Counted from the first letter of the stretch, positions 48,000 through 58,543 are shown. The stretch: 64,000 nt of DNA from Candidatus Poribacteria bacterium (GCA_022826805.1 JAJDUH010000058.1:45987-109986), one strand, 5' to 3'. Program-made: numbers and translations. The notes: generated from the letters alone by a model not told the origin.

Positions 48000-48067
48000 T
48001 GTTTGAGGACATACCAATACAATCTCGTTGGTGAGGTTTCTAACCTCGCCTGTTTGAGGACAAACCC

Positions 48068-50482
48068 GTGTTAGCCAATGTTGACAAGGCATTAGAATAC
48101 GATAAAATCCGTGAGCTTTTAAAAAAATACACCGCTTCTCGACTCGGAACAGCGCGTGTTGAGGCACTCACGCCGTCCTATGACGTTGACACGGTTCGCT
48201 ACCTACAGGCGTTGTGCAGTGAAGCTAAATTCTTTCATCAGCTCTACGGTGGGATTCCTTTAGGCGGCTTGGCAGATGTTCGCGAATCGCTAACCCACGC
48301 TGCCAAAATCGGCGCAATCTTGGATCCTGAGGAACTTCTTAAAATCCAAAAGGTCGCGCGAATTCCAACAGACATCCACAAGGCGTTTGAAAAGCGCGAC
48401 CGAGAGGAATTTCCTAATCTCTTTGCCATCGTTGACGCACTCCCCGTCTTTTCAGAGTTGGTCGAAGCGATCGTTTACTGCATTAACCCTGAAGGTATCA
48501 TATTGGATCGCGCAAGCTCCGAATTACGCACAATCCGCCGTAAATTGTCGCGCCTCCGTGAAAAAGTCCATCAAAAACTCGAAGCCACACTCCGCTCTCC
48601 AGAACACCAAAAAGCAATTCAAGAACCTGTCATTACTTCCCGAAATAATCGATATGTTATCCCGATAAAGCAAGAGGCACGCGCATTTTTCAAGGGGGTC
48701 GTCCAAGGACAATCCACAAGCGGTGCAACCTTTTTTATGGAACCGCTCGATATCGTTCAGATGAATAATGAGTTGCACGAAGTCGCTGAGGCTGAACACC
48801 AGGAAATTCGGCGTATTCTCCTTGACCTGACAGATCGTGTGCGCGACAATCTACACGAATTGGGACTCTCGCTTGACCTCTTAGCAGAACTTGATTTTGT
48901 AAACGCCAAGGCACGTTTCAGTCTCGCCTTGAACGCTGTTGAACCGAAAGTCAATACCCGTGGGGTTGTTAAGTTAATTGAAGCGCGACACCCAGTCCTT
49001 GAATCCCATATCCAGAACGCCAATGCATCTGATGCCGATGGAAACGAGGAGCTTCCAGAGCGCGTCGTGCCAACGAACGTCCATATTGGAAAGACGTTTA
49101 GCACGCTAATTATCACCGGTCCAAATACCGGCGGTAAGACGATTGTTCTCAAAACGGTCGGCTTGCTCACACTCATGGCGCAATCCGGGTTACATATCCC
49201 TGCGGAACACGGGAGCGAAATCGCTATCTTTGATATGATTTTTGCCGACATCGGCGACGATCAAGGGATAGAGCAAAGTCTGAGTACCTTCTCCTCCCAT
49301 ATTACTAAAATCGCAGACATGCTCAAGAAAATCGATCACGCCGAGTATTCGCTCGTGTTGTTAGACGAAATCGGGGCTGGTACAGACCCCAGCGAAGGCA
49401 CCGCCCTCGGTATGGCGCTCCTTGATTGGCTCGGAAAAAGACAAGTGAATACCATCGTCACAACACACTATGGTGCCCTTAAAGCTTACGCACACACACA
49501 AGAGAACATGGAAAACGCTTCCATGGAGTTTGATTGGACAACGCTCCGCCCCACATATCGGCTCCAGGTCGGTATTCCCGGAAGTAGCAATGCCGTAAAA
49601 ATTGCAGCACGGCTTGGAATCCCGCCCGAAATTCTTGACGAAGCAGAGAACCATTTAGGGAATAACACCGTTGCCGTTGAAGACCTACTCGTCCGTTTGC
49701 AAGAAACACAGAATGCGTTGGAGACGGATCGGGAACTCCTACAGCGTAAACTTCGAGATGCCGAAACCACACATCAAAAACACACACACATCCTTCAAAC
49801 CCTCCAAGAAGAGCGACAGAAGTTGAAAGACGAAGCGGAAAGCGAAGCCCGCCATATTGTTGCTGGTGCACGACGCACCATTGAGAACCTCGTCGCCAAT
49901 ATCCGTAGAGAACAAGCCTCTAAAGTTAGTATCCAAGACGCTTTCTCAAAAATAGAAACTACCAAAAAGTCGATACAACAAAAACAGCCGAAAAAACAAC
50001 ACCCCAAGCAACCAAAACTCAAGGTCTCTGTTGGTGATAAAGTCCGTGTCAAAAGACTTGGCAAATTCGGAGAGGTCACTGCTATAAAACCGCGTGGGAA
50101 AATGCCCTTGCAGATCCTGGTGGGGAATATGCAAATGCAAGCCGCGTACCACGAAATTGACTCCGTTCAACCCAAGCAAGAGACTTCGCACTTATCGACT
50201 TCCGTACTTGATATTCAGTACAGCAAAGCCAACACAGTTAGCAGTGAACTTAATATCCGAGGACTACTTGTAAAAGAGGCTTTGGATGTCACCGATAAAT
50301 ACCTTGATGACGCTTATCTCGCAGGTATCCCAACAGTCCGAATCCTGCACGGTAAGGGAACGGGAGCACTACGGAATGCCGTTCACACAGAGTTGCGTGA
50401 GAATCCGCATGTAACTAAATTCCAATTCGCGCCCAATAGTCAAGGCGGCGAAGGTGTAACCATTGTCACGTTTAAGGAGTAA
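48068..50482 (+). CDS. mutS2: Endonuclease MutS2
   Basis: TGPNTGGKTIVLKTVGLLTLMAQSG; DEIGAGTDPSEG; C-terminal Smr domain IRGLLVKEALDVTDKYLDDAYLAGIPTVRILHGKGTGALR; GTG start. Confidence 0.94.
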   Translation: MLANVDKALEYDKIRELLKKYTASRLGTARVEALTPSYDVDTVRYLQALCSEAKFFHQLYGGIPLGGLADVRESLTHAAKIGAILDPEELLKIQKVARIPTDIHKAFEKRDREEFPNLFAIVDALPVFSELVEAIVYCINPEGIILDRASSELRTIRRKLSRLREKVHQKLEATLRSPEHQKAIQEPVITSRNNRYVIPIKQEARAFFKGVVQGQSTSGATFFMEPLDIVQMNNELHEVAEAEHQEIRRILLDLTDRVRDNLHELGLSLDLLAELDFVNAKARFSLALNAVEPKVNTRGVVKLIEARHPVLESHIQNANASDADGNEELPERVVPTNVHIGKTFSTLIITGPNTGGKTIVLKTVGLLTLMAQSGLHIPAEHGSEIAIFDMIFADIGDDQGIEQSLSTFSSHITKIADMLKKIDHAEYSLVLLDEIGAGTDPSEGTALGMALLDWLGKRQVNTIVTTHYGALKAYAHTQENMENASMEFDWTTLRPTYRLQVGIPGSSNAVKIAARLGIPPEILDEAENHLGNNTVAVEDLLVRLQETQNALETDRELLQRKLRDAETTHQKHTHILQTLQEERQKLKDEAESEARHIVAGARRTIENLVANIRREQASKVSIQDAFSKIETTKKSIQQKQPKKQHPKQPKLKVSVGDKVRVKRLGKFGEVTAIKPRGKMPLQILVGNMQMQAAYHEIDSVQPKQETSHLSTSVLDIQYSKANTVSSELNIRGLLVKEALDVTDKYLDDAYLAGIPTVRILHGKGTGALRNAVHTELRENPHVTKFQFAPNSQGGEGVTIVTFKE

Positions 50483-50558
50483 CATATTAGGGCGGTTTAG
50501 TTTTTGTTTTTCAAAACATTTCTGATTTCTGGCAACTTATAACTGAGGCTAACGCATC

Positions 50559-52373
50559 GTGAACACAGCTCGAACAAGGAACTACATACCACGCGAAACA
50601 ATTGATGAAATTCGGACTCGTACGAATATCGTCGAAGTCGTCTCCGAGTGTGGTGTCGCGCTGCGTCCCGCTGGGCGTGATTACAAAGGGCTTTGTCCGT
50701 TTCATGAGGAGAAAACGCCCTCTTTTACCGTCTCAGTCCAAAAACAGATTTTCTACTGTTTCGGTTGTCAAACTGGTGGCAATGTCATCTCTTTTGTTCA
50801 AAAACATGAAGGTAAATCCTTCATAGAGACGATGGAATGGTTAGCCGGACGCCTGAATATTTCTCTACCAAGTCAAGATGTCCGTGAAACTGCGAATCGA
50901 AAACGGATTACATCTTTGGAGGATCTCAATCGCTTTGCGGTGGAATACTACCATCGGCAACTGCTTACCGACGGAATTGGCACTTCAGCCAAGCAGTATC
51001 TCAAACACCGTGGTGTCCAGCCAAAAACTGTCCGAGACTTCCAATTGGGATACGCGAAATCTGGTCGGCGAGATCTCGTAAAGGTTGCCACAGACGAAGG
51101 GTTTACTATTCAGCAGTTGGTCGATGCCGGGTTAATTAAGGACGAGGACCGGGGCCCTCAAGATAGGTTTTGGAATAGAATCCTTTTCCCAATTTGCAAT
51201 GAACGTGGCGTGCCAGTCGCCTTTGGTGGTCGCTCACTTTCTGAAGAACACCAGCCGAAGTACTTAAATTCGCCAGCAACTGTATTGTACGACAAAAGTA
51301 ACCTCCTTTACAACCTCGACAAAGCCCGCCAATCGATTTACAAACAACAGCACGTGCTTCTTGTCGAGGGTTACATGGATGCCTTGATGCTTTATCAATC
51401 TGGAATTGAAAATGTAGTGGCATCCTCCGGCACTTCACTGAGTGAAAACCATGCAGGTCTGTTAAAACGCTTTGCCCCCGAAGTCATTATCGTATATGAC
51501 GGAGACGCCTCGGGTTTCCGAGCAGCGCATCGTGGACTCGACCGGATACTCGCTGAAGGATTGCGCGTCCGAATCGCACTGCTCCCCACTGGAGAGGATC
51601 CGGATTCATTTACACGCCAACACGGTCCCGCCGCCTTCAGGGAACTCACTGATAAAGCCATAAACCTCATCGAATTCCAGATTCAAGCCGCAATTCAACG
51701 ACAGGATATACACCGAGTTGATGTGAAAGCGCAGGTCGTCCGGGAGATTACCGAGACGCTCCTGAATCTTAAGAATCGGGTGGAGCGAAGTGAATACGTC
51801 AAATACGCCGCAAGGGAACTCCACGTTGATGAGCGTATGATTTGGCAGGAGTTGCAAGATGCCGGGCTTAAAGCGGAACAGACCCCTCAACGTACGCAAC
51901 GCGCAAAGCGCGTCCCTGAAAAGTTATCCCCGCGTGCAAAAATCGAGATTCAACTGCTTGAAGCATTAATCCAAAATCCGAAATTGATTCCGGACGTCAA
52001 AGCCCAATTCCATTATCAGGATTTCACGGATCCACGTTTCTCCAAGATTGCGCAATTGTTGTGGGAGGCGTGCAAAGACAATGAAGACGTTGATATCCAG
52101 GTACTCATCAGTGAATGTCCTGATGAAAGCCTAAGAGCACTCATCTCAAACGCCCTGCTCCGTAGAACGCCACCATCGAATTTGCTACAAGCAAGGATTG
52201 ATGGATGCCTCAGGAAACTTCGGAATTTTCTCTTACAAGACTTAGAACAGCGCGTGCGTTCGCATGCTCTTGCTGAAGGGGCAGACGAGATAGAAACCCT
52301 CAAGGAGCTAATGGAACTTTCAAACCAAAGACACGCCTTAACCGCGCATCCATCCGAAGAGTTGGATGCATGA
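50559..52373 (+). CDS. dnaG: DNA primase
   Basis: GLCPFHEEKTPSFTVSVQKQIFYCFGCQTGGNVISF; LLVEGYMDALMLYQSGIENVVASSGTSLSENH. Confidence 0.95.
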   Translation: MNTARTRNYIPRETIDEIRTRTNIVEVVSECGVALRPAGRDYKGLCPFHEEKTPSFTVSVQKQIFYCFGCQTGGNVISFVQKHEGKSFIETMEWLAGRLNISLPSQDVRETANRKRITSLEDLNRFAVEYYHRQLLTDGIGTSAKQYLKHRGVQPKTVRDFQLGYAKSGRRDLVKVATDEGFTIQQLVDAGLIKDEDRGPQDRFWNRILFPICNERGVPVAFGGRSLSEEHQPKYLNSPATVLYDKSNLLYNLDKARQSIYKQQHVLLVEGYMDALMLYQSGIENVVASSGTSLSENHAGLLKRFAPEVIIVYDGDASGFRAAHRGLDRILAEGLRVRIALLPTGEDPDSFTRQHGPAAFRELTDKAINLIEFQIQAAIQRQDIHRVDVKAQVVREITETLLNLKNRVERSEYVKYAARELHVDERMIWQELQDAGLKAEQTPQRTQRAKRVPEKLSPRAKIEIQLLEALIQNPKLIPDVKAQFHYQDFTDPRFSKIAQLLWEACKDNEDVDIQVLISECPDESLRALISNALLRRTPPSNLLQARIDGCLRKLRNFLLQDLEQRVRSHALAEGADEIETLKELMELSNQRHALTAHPSEELDA

Positions 52374-52521
52374 TAACAGGTTTCGGTTACCCTTTATCTA
52401 TAGCGGCGGTAACCTGAATCGCATCTATCTTCGGAAACATTCGCGTCCCAATATGAAACGCGATTGAGATGCTATACCGAATTGCAGCAAGAAAGAATTT
52501 AAAGCAAGGAGCAAATTAATC

Positions 52522-54060
52522 ATGGATTTTAAAGACTATTCTACCGTCGATTATCTGGATGCTGAAAGCGGCGATGAGCTCGAATATGACGAGGAAATGG
52601 CAGAGTTGGCCGCACTTGGCGGCAGCTACACAGATGATTCGGTGAAAGTCTATATGCGTGAAATGGGAAGATTCCAATTGCTTGATCGTACCCAAGAGGT
52701 CGAACTCGCAAAACGGATTGAGGCGGGACACCGCGCCGCGCTTGAAGCAACTTTCGGGACCACACTCGCAATTACAGAAATTCGGAAGATGCTCTATAAA
52801 GTCGTCACCGCCAAAAAACGCGCCTCCGATATCATTGATATGCCTGTTAAGAGCACTTCAACACAGGATAAGGAACGAAAACTCCGTGAACAGGTGAAAA
52901 AAGCACTTGATGCCCTTGAGAAATTGGAGACGGAACGTCTCGAGGCTGCCGATGCGGCATCTAAAGGCAACGGAACTGCGTCCGCAGAGAAATCGAAAAT
53001 GCGTAAAAAAGTGATTAAAACGCTCGAACGACTGAAAATTGACCGCGAAGAGATTAGCAAAATCTCTGACCTCGTCAAGCAGGCAGAATATCAGATTAGC
53101 ATGTGGGAGAACCAAATTCAGCAGCTTCAACATGTACACGATATTCCCCGCGAATGGTTCAATGCCACTAATGGCGCCAAAAAGGAGTTCGACACCGGTG
53201 AAGCTAAAAACGCCTACGTGGAGATTGTCCGTTGTGAGCGCAGTATCCGACAACACATGAATGAAATTGGTGTTTCACGGGACCGACTCAAATCGCTTAC
53301 ACAGCAGATTGACAAAGGCGAATCGGAGGCGCAAGGCGCAAAGATGGCAATCGTCGAAGCAAATCTCCGCCTCGTTGTCAGTATTGCCAAAAAGCATAGG
53401 CACCGTTCATCGGGGCTTGAGTTCCTCGACTTGATTCAAGAGGGAAACATCGGTTTGATGCGAGCCGTTGACAAATTCGATTACCAGCGCGGCTATAAGT
53501 TTAGCACCTATGCTACATGGTGGATTCGACAAGGTATCACGCGTGCCATTGCTGACCAAGGACGGACTATCCGTATTCCCGTTCACATGCACGAACGAAT
53601 TAACAAGATACGACGCGTTCAACGTTCCCTGCTTCAAGAGTTAGGGAGTGAACCGACAGCCGAACAAATCGCACAAGACCTGAGAATTTCAACCAGCAAA
53701 GTCAATGAAGCTTTAGCGGTTGCCCCAGAAACCTCCTCCTTAGACACACCCATCGGCGAAGAAGACGATAATCCTCTCGGTGCGTTCATTGTTGATGTTG
53801 ACTCTCCGTCTCCGGTCCAAGAGGCAGAATTGAATATACTCAAAGAACAGATCCAAGATGTTCTTGCCGACCTGAACGAACGCGAAAGACGGGTTATTTC
53901 TCTCCGCTTCGGGATTGAAGACGGTTATCCGAGAACGCTCGAAGAAGTCGGGAGCATCTTCAACGTGACACGGGAACGTATCCGGCAGATTGAAGCGAAA
54001 GCGCTCCGTAAATTGCGACACCCGCGTCGAAGTCGAAAACTCCGCGATTTTATCCACTAA
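52522..54060 (+). CDS. rpoD: RNA polymerase primary sigma factor (sigma70)
   Basis: [118 protein letters not shown]. Confidence 0.96.
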   Translation: MDFKDYSTVDYLDAESGDELEYDEEMAELAALGGSYTDDSVKVYMREMGRFQLLDRTQEVELAKRIEAGHRAALEATFGTTLAITEIRKMLYKVVTAKKRASDIIDMPVKSTSTQDKERKLREQVKKALDALEKLETERLEAADAASKGNGTASAEKSKMRKKVIKTLERLKIDREEISKISDLVKQAEYQISMWENQIQQLQHVHDIPREWFNATNGAKKEFDTGEAKNAYVEIVRCERSIRQHMNEIGVSRDRLKSLTQQIDKGESEAQGAKMAIVEANLRLVVSIAKKHRHRSSGLEFLDLIQEGNIGLMRAVDKFDYQRGYKFSTYATWWIRQGITRAIADQGRTIRIPVHMHERINKIRRVQRSLLQELGSEPTAEQIAQDLRISTSKVNEALAVAPETSSLDTPIGEEDDNPLGAFIVDVDSPSPVQEAELNILKEQIQDVLADLNERERRVISLRFGIEDGYPRTLEEVGSIFNVTRERIRQIEAKALRKLRHPRRSRKLRDFIH

Positions 54061-54105
54061 TCCAAAAACGCACGCCTCTGGGTAGGCGAGGTTTCCCTTA
54101 GAATA

Positions 54106-54149
54106 GGTAGGTGCGGTGTTTTTGCTGGGGTGTTTCCCTTAACCGCACC
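54106..54149. repeat. Constant-loop hairpin element
   Basis: GTAGGTGCGGTGTTTTTGCTGGGGTGTTTCCCTTAACCGCACC. Confidence 0.8.
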
Positions 54150-54226
54150 GGTTTCCTTCACACTCCCCGATTTTGCTGATCCCATTGACTACTGACCGCT
54201 GATAGCCAATAATCACCATTAAAAAT

Positions 54227-54256
54227 TTGATTTTTAATACAAAATATTGTATAATT
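54227..54256 (+). promoter_or_regulatory. Candidate promoter for the tRNA-Met/tRNA-Val pair
   Basis: TTGATT-N18-TATAAT. Confidence 0.55.
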
Positions 54257-54282
54257 TTTATACCAACATGCTAAAAAGCGCG

Positions 54283-54355
54283 GGCCCATAGCTCAGTGGT
54301 CAGAGCCGTCGGCTCATAACCGACTGGTCCTAGGTTCGAGTCCTAGTGGGCCCAT
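54283..54355 (+). tRNA. tRNA with CAT anticodon (Met; Ile2 not excluded)
   Basis: gggcccatagctcagtggtcagagccgtcggctcataaccgactggtcctaggttcgagtcctagtgggccca. Confidence 0.93.
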
Positions 54356-54365
54356 ATCCCTACGT

Positions 54366-54438
54366 GGGGCGTTAGCTCAGGGGTACGAGCGCTACCTTCA
54401 CACGGTAGAAGTCACTGGTTCAAATCCAGTACGCCCCA
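54366..54438 (+). tRNA. tRNA-Val (anticodon CAC)
   Basis: ggggcgttagctcaggggtacgagcgctaccttcacacggtagaagtcactggttcaaatccagtacgcccca. Confidence 0.93.
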
Positions 54439-54562
54439 TCGGTTGCAAATCAAGGGTCATTAATTCTTTTGTAGGAGGCGGGCTATGCCATCAGGCATAG
54501 ATACCGTTGATTTCTCCGAATCCCGACCCTAAATAGCACTATCTCAAATCAAGGAGAGGTAG

Positions 54563-55639
54563 ATGGAAAGTAAAGATGCCCCGCATTTTGTCCAGGCTGG
54601 CATCCAAGCTATCGACTGCGACATACATAACGAAGTCCCAAACATACAGGCACTTTTCCCGTACATGTCTGAATTCTGGTCTGACTATTGTAGCACCTCC
54701 GGTTTTAGAGGTCCCGATGCAAACGATTATCCGCGCGAAGCACCACTAACATCGCATGCCGACGCCCCCACCCCGTGGGACGTTGATCTCGAACATGTTC
54801 GCGAAAATCTACTTGATGGTTGGAATCTCGAATACGGGATCCTCAACTGTGCATTTCGCGTGCAAAGCGTCCATAATCCAGACCTCGCCGCTGCTATCGC
54901 ACAGGCGGTAAACGATTGGCAAATAGAACACTGGCTCGATCCTGAACCTCGACTCCGTGCCTCCCTTGTTATTCCAAGCCAGCTTCCAGACCTCGCCGCA
55001 AAGGAAATCGAGAGAGTCGGCGGGCATCCAGGCTTCGTCCAAGTGGTAATGCCTGTTCGTTCACGTACCCCTTACGGCAATCGTATTCACTATCCGATTT
55101 ACGAGGCAGCCGTCAAACATAATCTTGCTATCGGTATTAATTACGGCGGTGCCCCCGGCAATCAGCCCTCTCCGACTGGGTGGCCCTCGACCTTTTTAGA
55201 AGAATATAGTGGAATGACCCAGGTCTTTCAAGCACAGGTCATTAGCCTCGTTGCAGAAGGCGTTTTCAACCAATTCCCAGAACTACGCGTCGTCCTAATT
55301 GAAAGCGGCTTTACATGGCTTCCTGCCGTTATGTGGCGGATTGATAAAGAGTGGCGGGGCCTCCGAAGCAACACACCGTGGCTAAAACGTCCACCTTCTG
55401 AATACATGCGAAAACACATTCGGTTCACCTTACAACCTGTCGATGCACCACCGACACCCAAGCAGCTCCTTCAGATTATCGGGCAATTGGAATCTGATGA
55501 GATGTTGATGTTTTCAACCGATTATCCGCATTGGCAGTTCAATACCCCCAACGACGCGCTACCGGCAGAATTGCCGGGTTCACTCGCTCGTAAAATTTTA
55601 CACGAGAACGCACGTGCCTTCTATCAACTGGTTGAGTAG
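54563..55639 (+). CDS. Amidohydrolase 2 family protein (copy 1)
   Basis: QAIDCDIHNEVPNIQALFPYMSEFW...LVIPSQLPDLAAKEIERVG...FSTDYPHWQFN. Confidence 0.88.
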   Translation: MESKDAPHFVQAGIQAIDCDIHNEVPNIQALFPYMSEFWSDYCSTSGFRGPDANDYPREAPLTSHADAPTPWDVDLEHVRENLLDGWNLEYGILNCAFRVQSVHNPDLAAAIAQAVNDWQIEHWLDPEPRLRASLVIPSQLPDLAAKEIERVGGHPGFVQVVMPVRSRTPYGNRIHYPIYEAAVKHNLAIGINYGGAPGNQPSPTGWPSTFLEEYSGMTQVFQAQVISLVAEGVFNQFPELRVVLIESGFTWLPAVMWRIDKEWRGLRSNTPWLKRPPSEYMRKHIRFTLQPVDAPPTPKQLLQIIGQLESDEMLMFSTDYPHWQFNTPNDALPAELPGSLARKILHENARAFYQLVE

Positions 55640-55697
55640 CTGTTAGTATGGGTTGCTACGCATCCCTTTTAACCGATAACCAATAGGAGATAACGCA

Positions 55698-56774
55698 ATG
55701 GAAAAAAAGACGAAACGTTCTAAATTCCCAGTTATTGATTGCGACATCCACAACTCCGTCCCACCGGGAGGCTTGTCCCCTTACCTATCTGAGCGGTGGC
55801 AAGAGCACTACAAGACTTTCGGGCTCCGAAGCGGCGGTATCGGCGGTTATTATCCGCGTGCGCTGATGCATGCCGCACGACGGGACGCATGGCCCCCCTC
55901 AGGACTTTCACCGGGCGCTGATTTAGAATTCATGCAGGAACAACTCCTTGACGCATACGACATGGAGTACGGTGTACTTAATCCGCTCATGCCTGTGGGT
56001 GAGCAGCTGAATCTTGAATTCGGTGCAGCCATGGCGAGTGCCGTCAACGATTGGCAGGTCGCCGATTGGGTTGAACCTGAACCACGTCTCCGCGCATCTA
56101 TCGTCGTTCCTTACGAGGATGGAGACCTCGCTGCTGAGGAGATCCACCGATGTGGTCCCAATCCAGCGTTCGTCCAGATATTACTCATCGCTCGCACAAA
56201 GGACCCGCTTGGCAACCGTAAATATTGGAAAATTTACGAAGCAGCCAGTGAGTATAATCTGCCTATCGGTATCCACTTCGGTGGAGTCGCCGGTCCTATC
56301 ACGGGTGCCGGATGGCCCTCTTACTACATTGAAGACCACGGCGGCATGCCCCAAGCCTTCCACACAAACGTCATCAGCTACGCCATCGAAGGTGTGTTTG
56401 ACCGTTTCCCGAACCTCAAGATTGTCTTGATTGAAGGTGGATTCGCGTGGATGCCACCGCTTATTTGGCGACTTGATGCGACATGGGAGAAGCTAAAAGT
56501 AGAGGTGCCAGACCTGAAACGGAAACCCTCTGAATACATCCGGGATCATTTTTGGCTCAGCACGCAACCTATGGAAGAGCCACCCAAACGCGAGTATTTC
56601 GAGCAGATGCTTGAGCAGATGGACATGAACGACAAACTCATGTTTGCCACAGACTACCCGCATTGGGACTTTGATTCGCCTGAACGGGCACTGCCCAGTT
56701 ACCTGAAACCGGAACTGCGTCGGATGATTTTGGGAGAAAACGCCCGTAAGCTTTACGACTTCGACAAACTGTAG
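55698..56774 (+). CDS. Amidohydrolase 2 family protein (copy 2)
   Basis: PVIDCDIHNSVPPGGLSPYLSERWQEHY...IVVPYEDGDLAAEEI...FATDYPHWDFDSPE. Confidence 0.88.
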   Translation: MEKKTKRSKFPVIDCDIHNSVPPGGLSPYLSERWQEHYKTFGLRSGGIGGYYPRALMHAARRDAWPPSGLSPGADLEFMQEQLLDAYDMEYGVLNPLMPVGEQLNLEFGAAMASAVNDWQVADWVEPEPRLRASIVVPYEDGDLAAEEIHRCGPNPAFVQILLIARTKDPLGNRKYWKIYEAASEYNLPIGIHFGGVAGPITGAGWPSYYIEDHGGMPQAFHTNVISYAIEGVFDRFPNLKIVLIEGGFAWMPPLIWRLDATWEKLKVEVPDLKRKPSEYIRDHFWLSTQPMEEPPKREYFEQMLEQMDMNDKLMFATDYPHWDFDSPERALPSYLKPELRRMILGENARKLYDFDKL

Positions 56775-56790
56775 CTTTAAAATAGATAGG

Positions 56791-56840
56791 CGAGGTTTTG
56801 CGGCGTACACGCCCAAATGCGACGTGCATTCTTAACCTCG
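56791..56840. repeat. Dispersed repeat GGCGAGGTTTTGCGGCGTACACGCCCAAATGCGACGTGCATTCTTAACCTCGCC ('empty' version of the 47750 host element)
   Basis: Direct comparison with 47750..47999. Confidence 0.75.
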
Positions 56841-56920
56841 CCAGTTTTGAATCGTAGGTTGGGTTGAGCGTAGTTTTTCTTTTTTTAGCAAAGGCCGTCA
56901 CCCTGTGCCATGTCTTACTC

Positions 56921-56953
56921 GTAGGTTGGGTTGAGCGTAGCGAAACCCAACAC
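56921..56953. repeat. Dispersed palindrome GTAGGTTGGGTTGAGCGTAGCGAAACCCAACAC
   Basis: Same family as 5611 and 24957; a half copy lies at 56853..56871. Confidence 0.8.
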
Positions 56954-56984
56954 TATTAACTAACAACTATTAACCAACAACTAA

Positions 56985-57422
56985 ATGCCTAAATACGTAG
57001 TAGCAACAGCAGACGAAATTGCCCCCGGTGAACGCAAAATCATCGAGATCGGTGGACGCTCCATCGGTGTCTTTAATATTGACGGCGAATATTTTGCCAT
57101 CCGTAACAGCTGCCCACACCAAGGTGGACCCTTATGCAGCGGTCTCGTCACAGGCTTCTTAGAATCCGCCGCACCCGGCGATTATCACTACACCCGCCAC
57201 GGCGAGATTCTCCGATGCCCATGGCACAGTTGGGAATTCGACATCAAGACAGGACAATCTTGGTGGAGTCCCGCACAGCGACGCGTCAGAAAATACGAAG
57301 TCCACGTCGAGAGCGGTGAGGAAATCGAGACATCCGATTCTGATCGCCAAAAAGGCCCCTACGTCGCCGATACCTTCCCAGTCACCGTCGAACAGAAGTA
57401 CGTCGTCATTGACATCGATTAG
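56985..57422 (+). CDS. Rieske [2Fe-2S] protein
   Basis: CPHQGGPLCSG ... RCPWHSWEFDIKTGQ (CxH...CxxH). Confidence 0.92.
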   Translation: MPKYVVATADEIAPGERKIIEIGGRSIGVFNIDGEYFAIRNSCPHQGGPLCSGLVTGFLESAAPGDYHYTRHGEILRCPWHSWEFDIKTGQSWWSPAQRRVRKYEVHVESGEEIETSDSDRQKGPYVADTFPVTVEQKYVVIDID

Positions 57423-57437
57423 CGCATACTTTCTTCT

Positions 57438-57482
57438 GTAGGAGCGAGTGTTTTTGCTGGGGTGTTTCTTCATACTCGCGAC
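57438..57482. repeat. Constant-loop hairpin element
   Basis: GTAGGAGCGAGTGTTTTTGCTGGGGTGTTTCTTCATACTCGCGAC. Confidence 0.78.
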
Positions 57483-57507
57483 CTTGCTGCCGGCTGATTG
57501 CTGACCG

Positions 57508-58311
57508 CTAACTATCCTCATCTAATCCGCTGATTAATTTCTCCTGATCTCCCGGAGAATAGAAATACGAACCCGGTTTCCATTCACCGATATCTCCGAT
57601 TAACCGACGCTGACGCGGTGTGCATCGCTCCATAAGTTCGGGCGACGCCTTTTCGTAGTCAAACGCCCGGAAACAGTGATGACTGTAACAATAAATTAGC
57701 GTTTTACGAGCTTGTTCCGATCGGTTTGCGGCAACACCGTGCCATAAAGCATGTGGAAAAACAGCAGCATCACCCGCCTTCACGCACAACTGCACGGCTT
57801 CAGGAATGTAGGGACCGTCTTTGACTCCCGTTTCTGGAAAAGTGCGATTATGGCTCCCGGGCACAACGGTAAAGTTCCCACTGTCTCGACTCTCAAGATC
57901 CGTTAAGAAATAGTGGATTTTGACCTGCAGTGGTGAACTCGATCTGCTGACTCGAATCGTTCGCATAGCCTGCCCACCGTCCGTATGCAAATAGCCTGGA
58001 TCTTTCGGATTCGGAGGACGGACGATAACCTCAGACATACTCAGCTGAATAAAGTCGCCCATCAACTCACGCACAATCGGAAACGTACCCGGATGATCCA
58101 TCAGATCTACGAAGATGTCGTTATCTTCCATCACATTCCGTTTGTCGAAAACAGAATCGGCAGTGACATTCTCACCTTTTCGAAACTCCGCATCCATCGC
58201 ATCCACCGTTGCCAACAGTGCTTGTACTTCTTCAGGCGTGAGTGCCTTTTTCAGCACGAAGTAACCGTCTGTCTTCCATTGCTTACGCTGATCCTTCGTT
58301 AAAATTCCCAT
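57508..58311 (-). CDS. Phytanoyl-CoA dioxygenase family protein
   Basis: DGYFVLKKALTPEEVQALL...YLHTDGGQAMRT...NFTVVPGSHNRTFPE...FPHALWHGVAANRS. Confidence 0.88.
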   Translation of the reverse strand: MGILTKDQRKQWKTDGYFVLKKALTPEEVQALLATVDAMDAEFRKGENVTADSVFDKRNVMEDNDIFVDLMDHPGTFPIVRELMGDFIQLSMSEVIVRPPNPKDPGYLHTDGGQAMRTIRVSRSSSPLQVKIHYFLTDLESRDSGNFTVVPGSHNRTFPETGVKDGPYIPEAVQLCVKAGDAAVFPHALWHGVAANRSEQARKTLIYCYSHHCFRAFDYEKASPELMERCTPRQRRLIGDIGEWKPGSYFYSPGDQEKLISGLDEDS

Positions 58312-58543
58312 CTACTTATGACCTCCATCGTCCAGTTTTACGACCTCGTCTACTTACTCATTCTGTTAACTGACCACTGACAACCGATAACCAATAACCC
58401 CTAAAATAGATGACAAATCAATTCATGTCAAGCAAAATAACCGCTCTCACTCCACTGGCGAGGTATTCCTTTAACCAAACCCTTCCACTCCACTTAAACG
58501 CCAGCCGAGAAGGGTATACCTCCGACGATTTTTTGAAAAGAAT

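Noticed and set aside
48068-54060. mutS2-dnaG-rpoD block
   Set aside because: Examined for anomalies; appears to be ordinary core genes with intact motifs.
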